From CAYUXU01 sp964489695 (GTDB lineage Bacteria > Bacillota_I > Bacilli_A > Erysipelotrichales > Erysipelotrichaceae), in contig CAZAZP010000002.1 in NCBI GenBank assembly GCA_964489695.1, positions 1 to 64,000 on the forward strand: a DNA stretch of 64,000 nt. Direction: 5' to 3'. Shown here piece by piece: positions 1 to 8,134 of this stretch (positions within the stretch are counted from its first letter, which is position 1; each line of letters begins with the position of its first letter). Position numbers and translations under genes: made by a program. Below the pieces are notes generated by a model that saw only the letters and a list, made by a program, of their open reading frames with translations, had not been told where the DNA came from and did not search any database.

Positions 1-384
1 CCTAATCCGACGGGTCCAAATGTTGAGTTAATTAAAACAGTCATGCCTAATTTAATTAATCATAGTACAAATTTTAGTTTAAAACAGTTAGCGCTTAATC
101 AAGTAGAAGTAGTCATAATTGGTAATGGCGATCAGGTTGTAGAACAATATCCCCAAGCTTTAAGTGAAATTATGTCGGGTCAGAAAGTCTTTTTAAAAAC
201 CAACCAAGCTGAAGTTAGTATGCCAAATATGCAAGGTTGGAGTCGGAAAGACGTGACAGCTTTTTGGGCCTTAACCCAATATGCGGTTACGATGGATGGC
301 TTGGGTTGGGTCGTTAATCAGAATATTCCACCTGATACAATTATTTTAGCGAATACTGAGATAACCGTGCGCTTTGCTGAGTGA
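1..384 (+). CDS. C-terminal end of a PASTA-containing class B penicillin-binding protein (partial, cut by window start)
   Basis: The reading frame is open from base 1 to the TGA at 382-384, so only the last 127 residues are present. They look like two PASTA-type modules; the second begins near VSMPNMQGWSRKDV and ends with ITVRFAE. Class B PBPs of the PBP2B/SpoVD/PBP2x group carry this tail and cross-link peptidoglycan at the septum. The gene sits directly upstream of mraY and murD, the usual place for pbpB/spoVD in the division and cell-wall cluster. The transpeptidase domain lies outside the window, so the exact paralogue cannot be named. Confidence 0.8.
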   Translation, partial: PNPTGPNVELIKTVMPNLINHSTNFSLKQLALNQVEVVIIGNGDQVVEQYPQALSEIMSGQKVFLKTNQAEVSMPNMQGWSRKDVTAFWALTQYAVTMDGLGWVVNQNIPPDTIILANTEITVRFAE

Positions 385-397
385 GGATCTACTACCT

Positions 398-1345
398 ATG
401 TTATATTTATTCATTAGTTTTATCTTAGCCGTGATATCGTATCCTATTTTTATCCGCTATATGCAAAAAACTCATTACCATCAAGTAATCAGTGAGTATT
501 CTTTAGCTGAGTTTAAAGCTAAAAGTAAAACTCCGACTTTAGGTGGTTTAATTTTTATCTTAGCTACTTTTGGTAGCTTACTAATTTTAAATTACCGACA
601 ATTAGCCGAGCCAAAATTAGCCGCGGTATTATTAGTGTTTTTTGGTTATGGGATCTTGGGTTTGATTGATGATAGTTTAATCCTATTAAGACAAAGCAAT
701 ATTGGTTTAAAAGCTGGGCGGAAATTTATCGCTAATTTAGTCTTAGGTGTAGTTTTTTATCTAATTTATCAAAGCCAAAGTTCCACAATTTTAACTTTAC
801 CTTTTGGCTTAGCTCAACTTGACTTAAAATATTTTTATAGTGTTTTAGCAGTATTAATGTTAGTTTCTGCTAGTAATGCGGTTAACTTAACTGATGGGAT
901 GGATGGCTTAGCTGGTGGGACGGTTTTAATCGCCTTAATACCGTTTGCATTAGTAGCTTATTTACTCCAAGAAACGGCTATCTTTAATTTCATTTTAGCT
1001 TTAAGTGGTAGCTTAATTGGTTATTTAATATTTAACTTTAAACCCGCTAAAGTTATTATGGGTGATGTGGGATCTTTAGCTTTAGGTGCTAGTTTAGCTG
1101 CGGTCGCTTTAGTTTTAAAACAAGAATTATTACTAATTTTAACGGGTGGTATTTTTGTTTTAGAAACGTTGTCGGTTATTTTGCAAATTGGTTCGGTGAA
1201 GTTACGGGGGAAAAGAATTTTTCCGTTTACTCCGATTCATTATTCTTTTAAAATTTGGGGTTATCAAGAACGAGCCATTGTTTTAGGCTTTTGGTTAGTT
1301 GGTTTATTTTTAGCGTTAATCAGCTGTGGGGTGGTCTTAGGATGA
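398..1345 (+). CDS. mraY: Phospho-N-acetylmuramoyl-pentapeptide-transferase (MraY)
   Basis: MraY moves phospho-MurNAc-pentapeptide from UDP to undecaprenyl phosphate in the membrane, giving lipid I. The protein has about ten membrane segments and the family motifs: LGGLIF near the start, the Asp pair in GLIDDS, NAVNLTDGMDGLAGG, MGDVGSLALGA, and the FTPIHYSFKIWGYQE region. At 315 residues it is full length. A TTG at 374 is in frame, but the ATG at 398 has a GAGG element about 11 bases upstream and gives the usual N-terminus, so I prefer it. It starts just after the PBP stop and overlaps murD by four bases (ATGA), implying one operon. Confidence 0.96.
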   Translation: MLYLFISFILAVISYPIFIRYMQKTHYHQVISEYSLAEFKAKSKTPTLGGLIFILATFGSLLILNYRQLAEPKLAAVLLVFFGYGILGLIDDSLILLRQSNIGLKAGRKFIANLVLGVVFYLIYQSQSSTILTLPFGLAQLDLKYFYSVLAVLMLVSASNAVNLTDGMDGLAGGTVLIALIPFALVAYLLQETAIFNFILALSGSLIGYLIFNFKPAKVIMGDVGSLALGASLAAVALVLKQELLLILTGGIFVLETLSVILQIGSVKLRGKRIFPFTPIHYSFKIWGYQERAIVLGFWLVGLFLALISCGVVLG

Positions 1346-2000
1346 AAACAGCCTTAGTTATTGGGTATGCTCGTAGTGGAAAAAGTGTGAGTTATCTTTT
1401 AAAACAAGTTGGCTATCAAGTTACGATTACTGAACGTGAAACAATTAGTGAAAAAGCTAGTTTACTCCAACAAGGTTTTGAAGTAATTGATGGTGGCCAT
1501 CCAGCTAGCTTATTAACTCGTCACTGGGATGTAGTAGTTAAAAATCCAGGTATTCGTTATCAAGAACCATTTATTANNNNNNNNNNNNNNNNNNNNNNNN
1601 NNNNNNNNNNNNNNNNNNNNNNNNNNNNNNNNNNNNNNNNNNNNNNNNNNNNNNNNNNNNNNNNNNNNNNNNNNNNGCTTTAAACGCTTTTAATCAACCA
1701 GTAATCTTACTAGCGGGTGGATATGATAAAAAAACTGGTTTTGATTTATTGAAAAACTATGTAAGTAAAATTAAAATCATGATTGCTTATGGTGAAACCA
1801 AAGAGCAATTTAAAGCTTTATACCCAGCAGCACACTTAGTAAATAATTTGGCTGAAGCGACTGCTTTAGCGCAACAATTAGCCCTAGCTGGTGATGTTGT
1901 TTTATTTTCACCGGGTTGTGCTAGTTTTGATCAATTTCAAAATTTTGAAGAACGGGGCGATTATTTTAAAACTTTAGTCGCAAATTTAGCTCAAAAATAG
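1342..2000 (+). CDS. murD: UDP-N-acetylmuramoylalanine--D-glutamate ligase (MurD), interrupted by an assembly gap
   Basis: MurD adds D-glutamate to UDP-MurNAc-L-Ala in the cytoplasm. About 78 N-terminal residues are visible (LVIGYARSGKS nucleotide-binding start, then VVKNPGIRY), then 100 N, then about 107 C-terminal residues containing LLAGGYDKK and FSPGCASFDQF, typical of Mur ligase C-terminal domains. The two halves are in different frames across the N run, and roughly 260 residues of a normal 450-residue MurD, including the ATP-binding centre, are unseen. This looks like a gap of unknown size rather than a real frameshift. The start overlaps the mraY stop. No murG or ftsW follows. Confidence 0.9.
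1577..1676. other. Assembly gap of 100 N inside murD
   Basis: Exactly 100 N occur, the conventional placeholder for a gap of unknown length. The size expected for MurD suggests about 0.8 kb is really missing. Confidence 0.97.
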
Positions 2001-2005
2001 TTTTC

Positions 2006-2036
2006 TTGCGAGAAAATTCTAATTATCCTTTATAAT
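2006..2036 (+). promoter_or_regulatory. Promoter for the comN-like/recJ unit
   Basis: A perfect TATAAT lies at 2031-2036, with TTGCGA at 2006-2011 (19-base spacer) just after the murD stop. It would start transcription about 15 bases before the next gene. A short TTTTCT/AGAAAA hairpin at 2001-2016 overlaps it but lacks a T run. Confidence 0.55.
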
Positions 2037-2058
2037 AGATTTAAAGGGGTGCAAGTTA

Positions 2059-2343
2059 ATGAGTTACTCAGTTTATGCTGATCGCCGAGTTCAGGTGGCG
2101 ATTTATTTAAAAATCCAACAATTACAACGGTTAGAATCGATTCCGTTTACTTTAAAGAATTTATTAGATTATTTAACGCTGCAATGTTGGCAAAAACAAT
2201 TACCAGTTTCTTTAAATCAAGCGGTAGCGGATATTTTGGCGATTACTGCCAGTGAACTAACTGACTTTTTAACTTATCAAGCCATTATTCAAGCGGAAAA
2301 AACACCATTAAGTGATTTGATTGAGCATTTAGTTCATGACTGA
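2059..2343 (+). CDS. ComN-like post-transcriptional regulator family protein
   Basis: This 94-residue helical protein resembles the short ComN (YrzD) family, judged by the layout of a conserved Leu/Trp region (LLDYLTLQCWQKQ) followed by NQAVADILAITASEL and a final FLTYQA helix. In Bacillus subtilis ComN affects comE mRNA and cell-pole localisation with DivIVA. The neighbourhood also fits, since comN lies near recJ in Bacillus. The stop overlaps the recJ start, so the two are co-translated. The assignment rests on pattern and position, and a small unrelated helical protein is possible. Confidence 0.55.
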   Translation: MSYSVYADRRVQVAIYLKIQQLQRLESIPFTLKNLLDYLTLQCWQKQLPVSLNQAVADILAITASELTDFLTYQAIIQAEKTPLSDLIEHLVHD

Positions 2344-3892
2344 GCGCTTAATTGAGCAGATTTTAAAGGCTAATCAAGTTTCTTTAGCCCGCCAACAACA
2401 AATCTTTAATCCTTGGGAACTAGAAGAAGTTCCTTTGTTTTATGCATTACAACATGTTTCAAAACGAATTAAACAAGCGATTAGTAACCAAGAGCGAATT
2501 GTAATTGTTGGTGATTATGATGCGGATGGAATCTGTAGTACCGCAATTTTAGTTGACACTTTTCAGCGCTTAAATTATCCGGTTACGTATTATATTCCTA
2601 ATCGTTTAACTGATGGTTATGGTTTATCAACCGCGTTAGTCGAAAGAATTGCAGAAAAAGGCTATGAATTAATTATTACGGTTGATAATGGGGTGACGGC
2701 ACAAGCGGCGATTAGTACAGCTGAAAGCTTAGGTCTCAGTGTTATTGTGACTGATCATCATAGTTTTCAAACTTTCCCTAGTGAGTTTTTACTTCATCCC
2801 AGTCAATTCCCACCACGTTATCAGGGCTTAGCTGGTGCTGGCGTGGTTTTACAGTTAGCCCGTGTCTTATTAAAACCAGCCATTATCCCAGCCCACTTCA
2901 TATTAGCTATGGTCGCCACGATTGGCGATGTCATGGAAGTATTTGAAGAAAATCGCGTGATTATTCAAACAGGCTTAAAGTTTTTCAATACAATTGGTTA
3001 TCCTGCTTTAGAGCAACTTTTAACCAGCAAAATGCCAATTACCGAAGAAGATGTTGCTTTCCAGATTGTTCCACGTCTAAATACTATTGGGCGATTAGCG
3101 GATTATGCGGAAGCTTATCACTTAGTGGATTATTTATTAACAAGTGATTTAACTAAAGTTAAGTTAATGGCAAAAAAGATTGAACGATTAAATGATTTAC
3201 GGAAGCAGTTGACAGAAACCGGCTTAGAAATTGCACAACATATCACCGCCTATGGGGCTTTTTATGTGATTAGTGATCCTAACATTCATGAAGGTGTAGC
3301 AGGAATTATTGCGGGTAAACTAGTTGAACAATACCGTGCTCCCGTCTTGGTGCTTGCGCAGAACGCCCAAGGTTATAAAGGGAGTGGACGTAGTCTGGCT
3401 GGTTTTAACTTATATGAATTTTTATTACCTCATCAAGACTTATTTACTGCTTTTGGTGGCCATGCCCTAGCTTGTGGTTTTAGCCTTTTACCGGATAAAT
3501 ATCCGTTATTGCTAAAAGTATTAGCTGAAACTACACCAATGGTGATTAATCAGACCGAATTAATTGCTCCTTATGAGCTAGCAAGTAGTGAGATTTCTGT
3601 TCATTTGGTCCAAAGTTTAGCTAGTCTACGACCTTTTGGTCCTGGTTTATTAGCCCCGACATTTGCTATTAATCGTTTTTCTTATGATGAAGTAGTGTTA
3701 ATAAAAAATGAACATCTAAAGCTAATTAACCATGCTGAACAAATTGAGGCGCTTTATTTTTATGGCCAAAAAGCTTATTCAGCTAGTTTAGCGCATCGGG
3801 TGGCCCAGCTAGTCGGCAACCTCGCGCTAAATGAGTTTAAAGGACAAAGGAAAGTTAATATCATTATTCGCTCAATTGATTTTTTTAAGTGA
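2336..3892 (+). CDS. recJ: Single-stranded-DNA-specific exonuclease RecJ (short form)
   Basis: RecJ degrades single-stranded DNA 5' to 3' in recombination and mismatch repair. The DHH-family motifs are present in order: VGDYDADGICST (about residue 60), TVDNGV, VTDHH (about 140), a GDV motif near 195, PRLNTIGRL (about 245), then the DHHA1 part with GSGRSLAGFNL and FGGHALACGFSL. At 518 residues it is much shorter than the roughly 780-residue Bacillus protein and close to the E. coli form, so the extra Firmicutes C-terminal region is absent. The recJ-apt-rel order is conserved in Bacilli. Confidence 0.95.
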   Translation: MTERLIEQILKANQVSLARQQQIFNPWELEEVPLFYALQHVSKRIKQAISNQERIVIVGDYDADGICSTAILVDTFQRLNYPVTYYIPNRLTDGYGLSTALVERIAEKGYELIITVDNGVTAQAAISTAESLGLSVIVTDHHSFQTFPSEFLLHPSQFPPRYQGLAGAGVVLQLARVLLKPAIIPAHFILAMVATIGDVMEVFEENRVIIQTGLKFFNTIGYPALEQLLTSKMPITEEDVAFQIVPRLNTIGRLADYAEAYHLVDYLLTSDLTKVKLMAKKIERLNDLRKQLTETGLEIAQHITAYGAFYVISDPNIHEGVAGIIAGKLVEQYRAPVLVLAQNAQGYKGSGRSLAGFNLYEFLLPHQDLFTAFGGHALACGFSLLPDKYPLLLKVLAETTPMVINQTELIAPYELASSEISVHLVQSLASLRPFGPGLLAPTFAINRFSYDEVVLIKNEHLKLINHAEQIEALYFYGQKAYSASLAHRVAQLVGNLALNEFKGQRKVNIIIRSIDFFK

Positions 3893-3904
3893 TATGCGTA
3901 TAAT
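3876..3904 (+). promoter_or_regulatory. Promoter for apt inside the 3' end of recJ
   Basis: TTGATT at 3876-3881 and TATAAT at 3899-3904 are separated by 17 bases and lie over the recJ stop, about 24 bases before the apt start. Confidence 0.65.
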
Positions 3905-3927
3905 TAAATAGTTATAAGGAGGCCATC

Positions 3928-4440
3928 ATGGACTTAAAAGATTATATAGCTAGTATTGAAGATTTTCCCCAACCTGGAGTCTTATTTCGTGATATTACGC
4001 CCTTAATGGGTAATGGAGTGGCTTTTAAAGCTGCTTGTGATCAAATCTTAGAATTTGCGAAACAAGTCGGGACGGAAGTAATTGTTGGTCCAGAATCCCG
4101 GGGCTTTATTTTTGGTTGTCCAGTGGCTTACGCTTTAAATGTCGGTTTTGTTCCAGTCCGCAAGCCAGGAAAGCTACCGCGGGAGACAGCCAGCTTTCAA
4201 TACAGCCTGGAATATGGAGTGAATGAACTACATATTCACCAAGATGGCATTACTAAAGGACAACGAGTGTTAATCGTTGATGACTTACTGGCAACCGGTG
4301 GAACAGTTGATGCCACGATTAAACTGGTTGAGCAGTTAGGCGGAATCGTCGTAGGTTGTGCGTTCTTAATTGAATTAGCTGACCTAAAGGGACGAGAAGT
4401 GCTAAAAGATCGTGAGGTCTTTACTGTATTAACGTATTAA
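3928..4440 (+). CDS. apt: Adenine phosphoribosyltransferase
   Basis: Apt salvages adenine to AMP using PRPP in the cytoplasm. The 170-residue length is typical. The protein shows DFPQPGVLFRDITPL at the N-terminus, the VGPESRGFIFG loop, RKPGKLPRET, and the PRPP-binding signature VLIVDDLLATGGT near residue 115. A strong AAGGAGG ribosome binding site precedes the ATG. It sits between recJ and rel as in many Bacilli, with its own promoter in front and a terminator behind. Confidence 0.97.
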   Translation: MDLKDYIASIEDFPQPGVLFRDITPLMGNGVAFKAACDQILEFAKQVGTEVIVGPESRGFIFGCPVAYALNVGFVPVRKPGKLPRETASFQYSLEYGVNELHIHQDGITKGQRVLIVDDLLATGGTVDATIKLVEQLGGIVVGCAFLIELADLKGREVLKDREVFTVLTY

Positions 4441-4463
4441 CCGGAGCTTGACTTCGGTTTTTT
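4439..4463 (+). terminator. Intrinsic terminator after apt
   Basis: An eight-pair stem (AACCGGAG with CTTCGGTT, one G-U pair) with a five-base loop is followed by a T run at 4458-4463. It begins at the apt stop codon and lies 19 bases before rel. Confidence 0.8.
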
Positions 4464-4481
4464 CTAACAGAAAGGTAAACT

Positions 4482-6686
4482 ATGGCAGCGAAAATTGATT
4501 ATACATACCAAGATTTAATCAATGAAGTTCAAAAGTATATTTCTCAACCGAGCGATTTAGCTTTGATTGAAAAAGCGTATTTTTATGCTGCTGAGAAACA
4601 CCAAGGCCAATATCGCCGTAGTGGTGAGCCTTACTTAATGCATTTGGTTCAAGTTGGTTATATCTTAGCCTCCATGCGGGTTGGACCCCGAACGATTACA
4701 GCGGGACTCTTACATGATGTGATTGAAGACTGTCAAGTCAGTAAAGCTGAATTTCTTCAAGATTTTGATCAAGAAATTTATACTTTAGTGAGCGCTGTCA
4801 CGAAAATTGGGAATATCGAATTTAAAGATGAAAAAGAATATCTAGCTGCTAATCATCGGAAAATTTTTATTGCGATGGCGAAAGATATTCGGGTAATTAT
4901 TATTAAACTAGTGGACCGCTTACATAATATGCGGACCCTTGAATATATGCCAGCTGAGAAGCAACGAGCGATTTCAGCTGAGACACTGGATGTTTATGCA
5001 CCAATTGCGCACCGCTTAGGGATTAGTTGGATTAAAAATGAATTAGAAGATTTAAGTTTCTATTATTTAGAGCGCGAACAATATTATGAAATTGCTCGTT
5101 TAGTTGAACAACGTCGCTCGGAACGCGATGCACATATTAATAAGATGATTAGCGATATTTCTACTATGTTAAAAGAACTTAAATTAGAATTTAGAATTTT
5201 TGGTCGCTCGAAACATTTATATAGTATTTATAAGAAAATGATTACCAAGGAAAAAGAGTTTGGTGAGATTTTAGACTTGTTGGCGATTCGGATTATTACT
5301 AAAACTGAGCTTAATTGTTATGAAATCTTAGGTTATATTCACCAAAAGTATCGCCCAATTCCTGGTCGATTAAAAGACTATATTGCCATGCCAAAAGTAA
5401 ACATGTATCAATCACTCCATACTACCGTGGTCGGTGTTGGTGGGAATATTTTTGAGGTTCAAATCCGGACTGAATTAATGGATGCAGTGGCTGAAAAAGG
5501 GGTCGCCGCGCACTGGCGCTATAAAGAGGGCACGAAATATAATCCCAAGCAAGAACAAAAAGAAATTGAAGAACGCTTATCGTGGTTTAAAGACATTTCC
5601 AATTTAGATACCGATATTGAAAGTGAAAGCGCCCAAGAATTTATGGATGCTTTGCAAGTCGATTTATTTGATGCCAATGTTTATGTGATGTCTCCGAAAG
5701 GGCGAGTGATTGATTTACCTCAAGGTGCCACTCCAATTGATTTTGCTTATCGGATCCATACGGAGATTGGTCATAAAACTGTCGGTGCAATTGTTAATGG
5801 TAATTTAGTTCCGTTATCGACGGTGTTAAAAACTGGTGATGTCGTCGAACTAAAAACTAGTAAACAATCAACGGGGCCTAGTGAAGACTGGTTAAAACTA
5901 GTAAAAACATCCAATGCGCGAAATAAAATTCGCAGTTTTATCCAAAAGAAATTGGGTGAAAAACGAGAACCATTAATTGAGAAGGGCCAAGCTCTTTATC
6001 ATGAAGAACTACATAAACGGGGTTATGATTTAGAATATTTAGCCGGGAAGAAGTTAGAACAGCTTTATGGTAGTTTTAATTTCCATAGTACCGCTGATTT
6101 TTACTATGCGATTGCGGTTAAGGCGATTAGTTTAAGTGCCATTATGGAAAAAATCTTTACGCGAAGCAACGCTCCAACTAGTTTGGATATGAGTAAGATT
6201 ATTAGTAAAGCTGATCGCAAAGGTATTACCACCAAACACGGAATTAAGGTGGCTGGTATCGATTCGATGATGATTAGTTTAGCTGGTTGTTGTCAACCAG
6301 TCTATGGTGATGAAATTATGGGTTATATCACTAAAGGCCAAGGAGTTAAAGTTCACCGGAAAGATTGTATTAATATAATTTCAGAAAAGCAACGGCTGAT
6401 TGATGTTTATTGGGATATGAAGCAAGAAAATTTAAAATATCCGACGACGTTACATTTAGAAGCCACCAATCGGAATAATTTATTATCCGATGTTGTTCAA
6501 GTTATTTCCGTTTTAAAGGCGAATATGACTTTTATTAATGCTCATGAAAGTGAAGATTTAATTAATGTTATTATTAAAATGACAGTTAATGTGAGTGACT
6601 TAACCCACTTACAAGCAATTATGAGTAATTTACGCAAAATTGAAAGTGTCTATCAAGTTGAACGGGCTTTTAACGGGATTGGCTAA
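4482..6686 (+). CDS. relA: Bifunctional (p)ppGpp synthetase/hydrolase of the RelA/SpoT (Rel) family
   Basis: Rel makes (p)ppGpp on starved ribosomes and degrades it otherwise. At 734 residues it is a full-length long RSH protein. The hydrolase domain keeps its metal-binding residues (LLHDVIED near residue 75, and HNMRTLEYM). The synthetase domain has GRSKHLYSIYKKM, RIITKTELNCYEILG, PKVNMYQSLHTTV and VAAHWRYK. A TGS domain (LPQGATPIDFAYRIHTEIG), the Cys-containing region AGCCQPVYGD and a C-terminal ACT domain follow. Both catalytic sites look intact, so it is probably bifunctional. The T-box-controlled hisS-aspS operon is next. Confidence 0.96.
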   Translation: MAAKIDYTYQDLINEVQKYISQPSDLALIEKAYFYAAEKHQGQYRRSGEPYLMHLVQVGYILASMRVGPRTITAGLLHDVIEDCQVSKAEFLQDFDQEIYTLVSAVTKIGNIEFKDEKEYLAANHRKIFIAMAKDIRVIIIKLVDRLHNMRTLEYMPAEKQRAISAETLDVYAPIAHRLGISWIKNELEDLSFYYLEREQYYEIARLVEQRRSERDAHINKMISDISTMLKELKLEFRIFGRSKHLYSIYKKMITKEKEFGEILDLLAIRIITKTELNCYEILGYIHQKYRPIPGRLKDYIAMPKVNMYQSLHTTVVGVGGNIFEVQIRTELMDAVAEKGVAAHWRYKEGTKYNPKQEQKEIEERLSWFKDISNLDTDIESESAQEFMDALQVDLFDANVYVMSPKGRVIDLPQGATPIDFAYRIHTEIGHKTVGAIVNGNLVPLSTVLKTGDVVELKTSKQSTGPSEDWLKLVKTSNARNKIRSFIQKKLGEKREPLIEKGQALYHEELHKRGYDLEYLAGKKLEQLYGSFNFHSTADFYYAIAVKAISLSAIMEKIFTRSNAPTSLDMSKIISKADRKGITTKHGIKVAGIDSMMISLAGCCQPVYGDEIMGYITKGQGVKVHRKDCINIISEKQRLIDVYWDMKQENLKYPTTLHLEATNRNNLLSDVVQVISVLKANMTFINAHESEDLINVIIKMTVNVSDLTHLQAIMSNLRKIESVYQVERAFNGIG

Positions 6687-6688
6687 CA

Positions 6689-6716
6689 TTGACAAATCAC
6701 TAGAGCGTGATAAGAT
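6689..6716 (+). promoter_or_regulatory. Promoter for the hisS T-box transcript
   Basis: A consensus TTGACA at 6689-6694 and an extended -10 (TG at 6708, TAAGAT at 6711-6716) are 16 bases apart, immediately after the rel stop. Transcription would begin near 6723. Confidence 0.7.
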
Positions 6717-6719
6717 AAG

Positions 6720-6937
6720 ATTAAATCCTTTGATCAAGCCAAGGAATTGGTAAATTTTTAGAGAGAGAACGATGGGTGGAAGTTCTTAATGCGCCAATTG
6801 CGGGACACTTGGAAGGAGCTGATTTGAAATTAGTAGAGTCAGCCGTTTACCAACGTTATCAGTTTAAGTGCATGTGAAACATGAATTAAGGTGGTACCAC
6901 GCTCGCGCGTCCTTTAGCGGAGCTTTTTTTATTTTAG
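6720..6937 (+). promoter_or_regulatory. T-box riboswitch leader of hisS-aspS, probable histidine specifier
   Basis: The leader of about 210 bases has the hallmark T-box sequence AAGGTGGTACCACG at 6888-6901. Upstream is a Stem I region with the AGAGAGA and GGTGGAAG elements (about 6760-6783) and a CAC triplet at 6806-6808, placed where the specifier codon usually lies on the 3' side of Stem I. A terminator-like GC stem and a T run (6923-6930) follow the T-box. T-box leaders bind uncharged tRNA and allow read-through into synthetase genes. The CAC reading agrees with the downstream hisS. The T-box identity is near certain; the exact specifier is inferred by eye. Confidence 0.93.
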
Positions 6938-6946
6938 GAGGAGAAA

Positions 6947-8126
6947 ATGCAAGTTCAAAAAGTAAAAGGTACGAAAGATTTATATGGCCAAGAGATGCTG
7001 GACTGGCAATATGTGGAAGAGTTATTGCGTTCAGTAGCGGAGCTTTATAACTATACTGAAATGCGTACACCAATTTTTGAAAAAACTGAATTGTTTAAAC
7101 GCGAACAAGACAGTTCTGATGTGGTCAATAAAGAAATGTATACCTTTACTGATCAAGGTGGACGTTCGTTAACGTTAAGACCAGAGATTACCGCTGGTAT
7201 TGTCCGCAGTGTCATTGAAAATAAACTCTATGCCAGTGAAGAGCTACCTTTAAAATACTATTATCTAGGTAGTAATTTCCGTAGTGAACGGCCCCAAAAA
7301 GGTCGTTATCGGATTTTTAATCAATTTGGGATTGAAACGATTGGCAGTAAAAACCCGATTTTAGATGCGGAAGGGGTAGCTTTAGCCTATACTGCTTTAG
7401 CTGTGTTAGGNNNNNNNNNNNNNNNNNNNNNNNNNNNNNNNNNNNNNNNNNNNNNNNNNNNNNNNNNNNNNNNNNNNNNNNNNNNNNNNNNNNNNNNNNN
7501 NNNNNNNNNNAGCTTATTTTACTGAGTTTCAAGCAGTCTTAAAGTTATTGGGGATTCCTTATACAGTTGATGATCGTCTCGTGCGGGGTCTAGACTATTA
7601 TACAGAAGTAGTCTTTGAATTAATCAGTACTCACCCTGAGATGGGAGCGCAAGCTGCCTTAGTTGGTGGCGGTCGTTACGATCAATTAATCGCTGATTTA
7701 GGGGGCCCAGACTTAGAAAGCTTTGGGTTTGCTTTAGGACTAGAGCGGCTGTTATTAGCCTTAAACGCGGAAGAAATTGTGTTAGAAACTGATGAACCTT
7801 TAGATGTATATTTTATGCCATTGGCAGCTGAGTATCAAAAACAAGCTGTCGCCTTAGCTACGATTTGTCGGGCCGCTGGTTGGCGTTGCGACTTAGATTA
7901 CTTTGCTCGTTCACTTAAAGCTCAATTTAAATCTGCCAGCCGGATGCAAGCCTCAATCGTCGCGATTTTAGGTGAAGATGAAATTCAAGCAAGTCAAGTT
8001 ACGTTAAAACATTTAGCCAGCGGTGAACAAGTTACTGTTGCGATGAATGAAATTGTTGATCAAATTGAAGACTGGTTAGCTCATGACCACGCTGGTTGTG
8101 CGGTTGATCATCAGCACGAACATTAG
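6947..8126 (+). CDS. hisS: Histidyl-tRNA synthetase, interrupted by an assembly gap
   Basis: HisS charges tRNA-His. The first 154 residues include the class II features KGTKDLYGQE, RTPIFEKTELF, TLRPEITAGIVRS and motif 2 (YYLGSNFRSERPQKGR). After 100 N, the remaining 204 residues carry LVRGLDYYTEVVFE, GGGRYDQL and the motif 3 segment GFALGLERLLLAL, then the anticodon-binding domain. The two halves are in different frames, so the true gap is not 100 bases; about 65 residues seem missing. The extreme C-terminus is unusual, with five His in its last 14 residues (HDHAGCAVDHQHEH). The start ATG follows AGGAGGAG. Confidence 0.95.
7411..7510. other. Assembly gap of 100 N inside hisS
   Basis: A second run of exactly 100 N. 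Comparison with normal HisS length suggests about 0.2 kb is missing. Confidence 0.97.
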
Positions 8127-8134
8127 GAGGAAAG

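Noticed and set aside
6864..7073. Short ORFs on both strands across the hisS leader
   Set aside because: They run through the T-box antiterminator and into hisS in the wrong frame; the RNA element explains the sequence.
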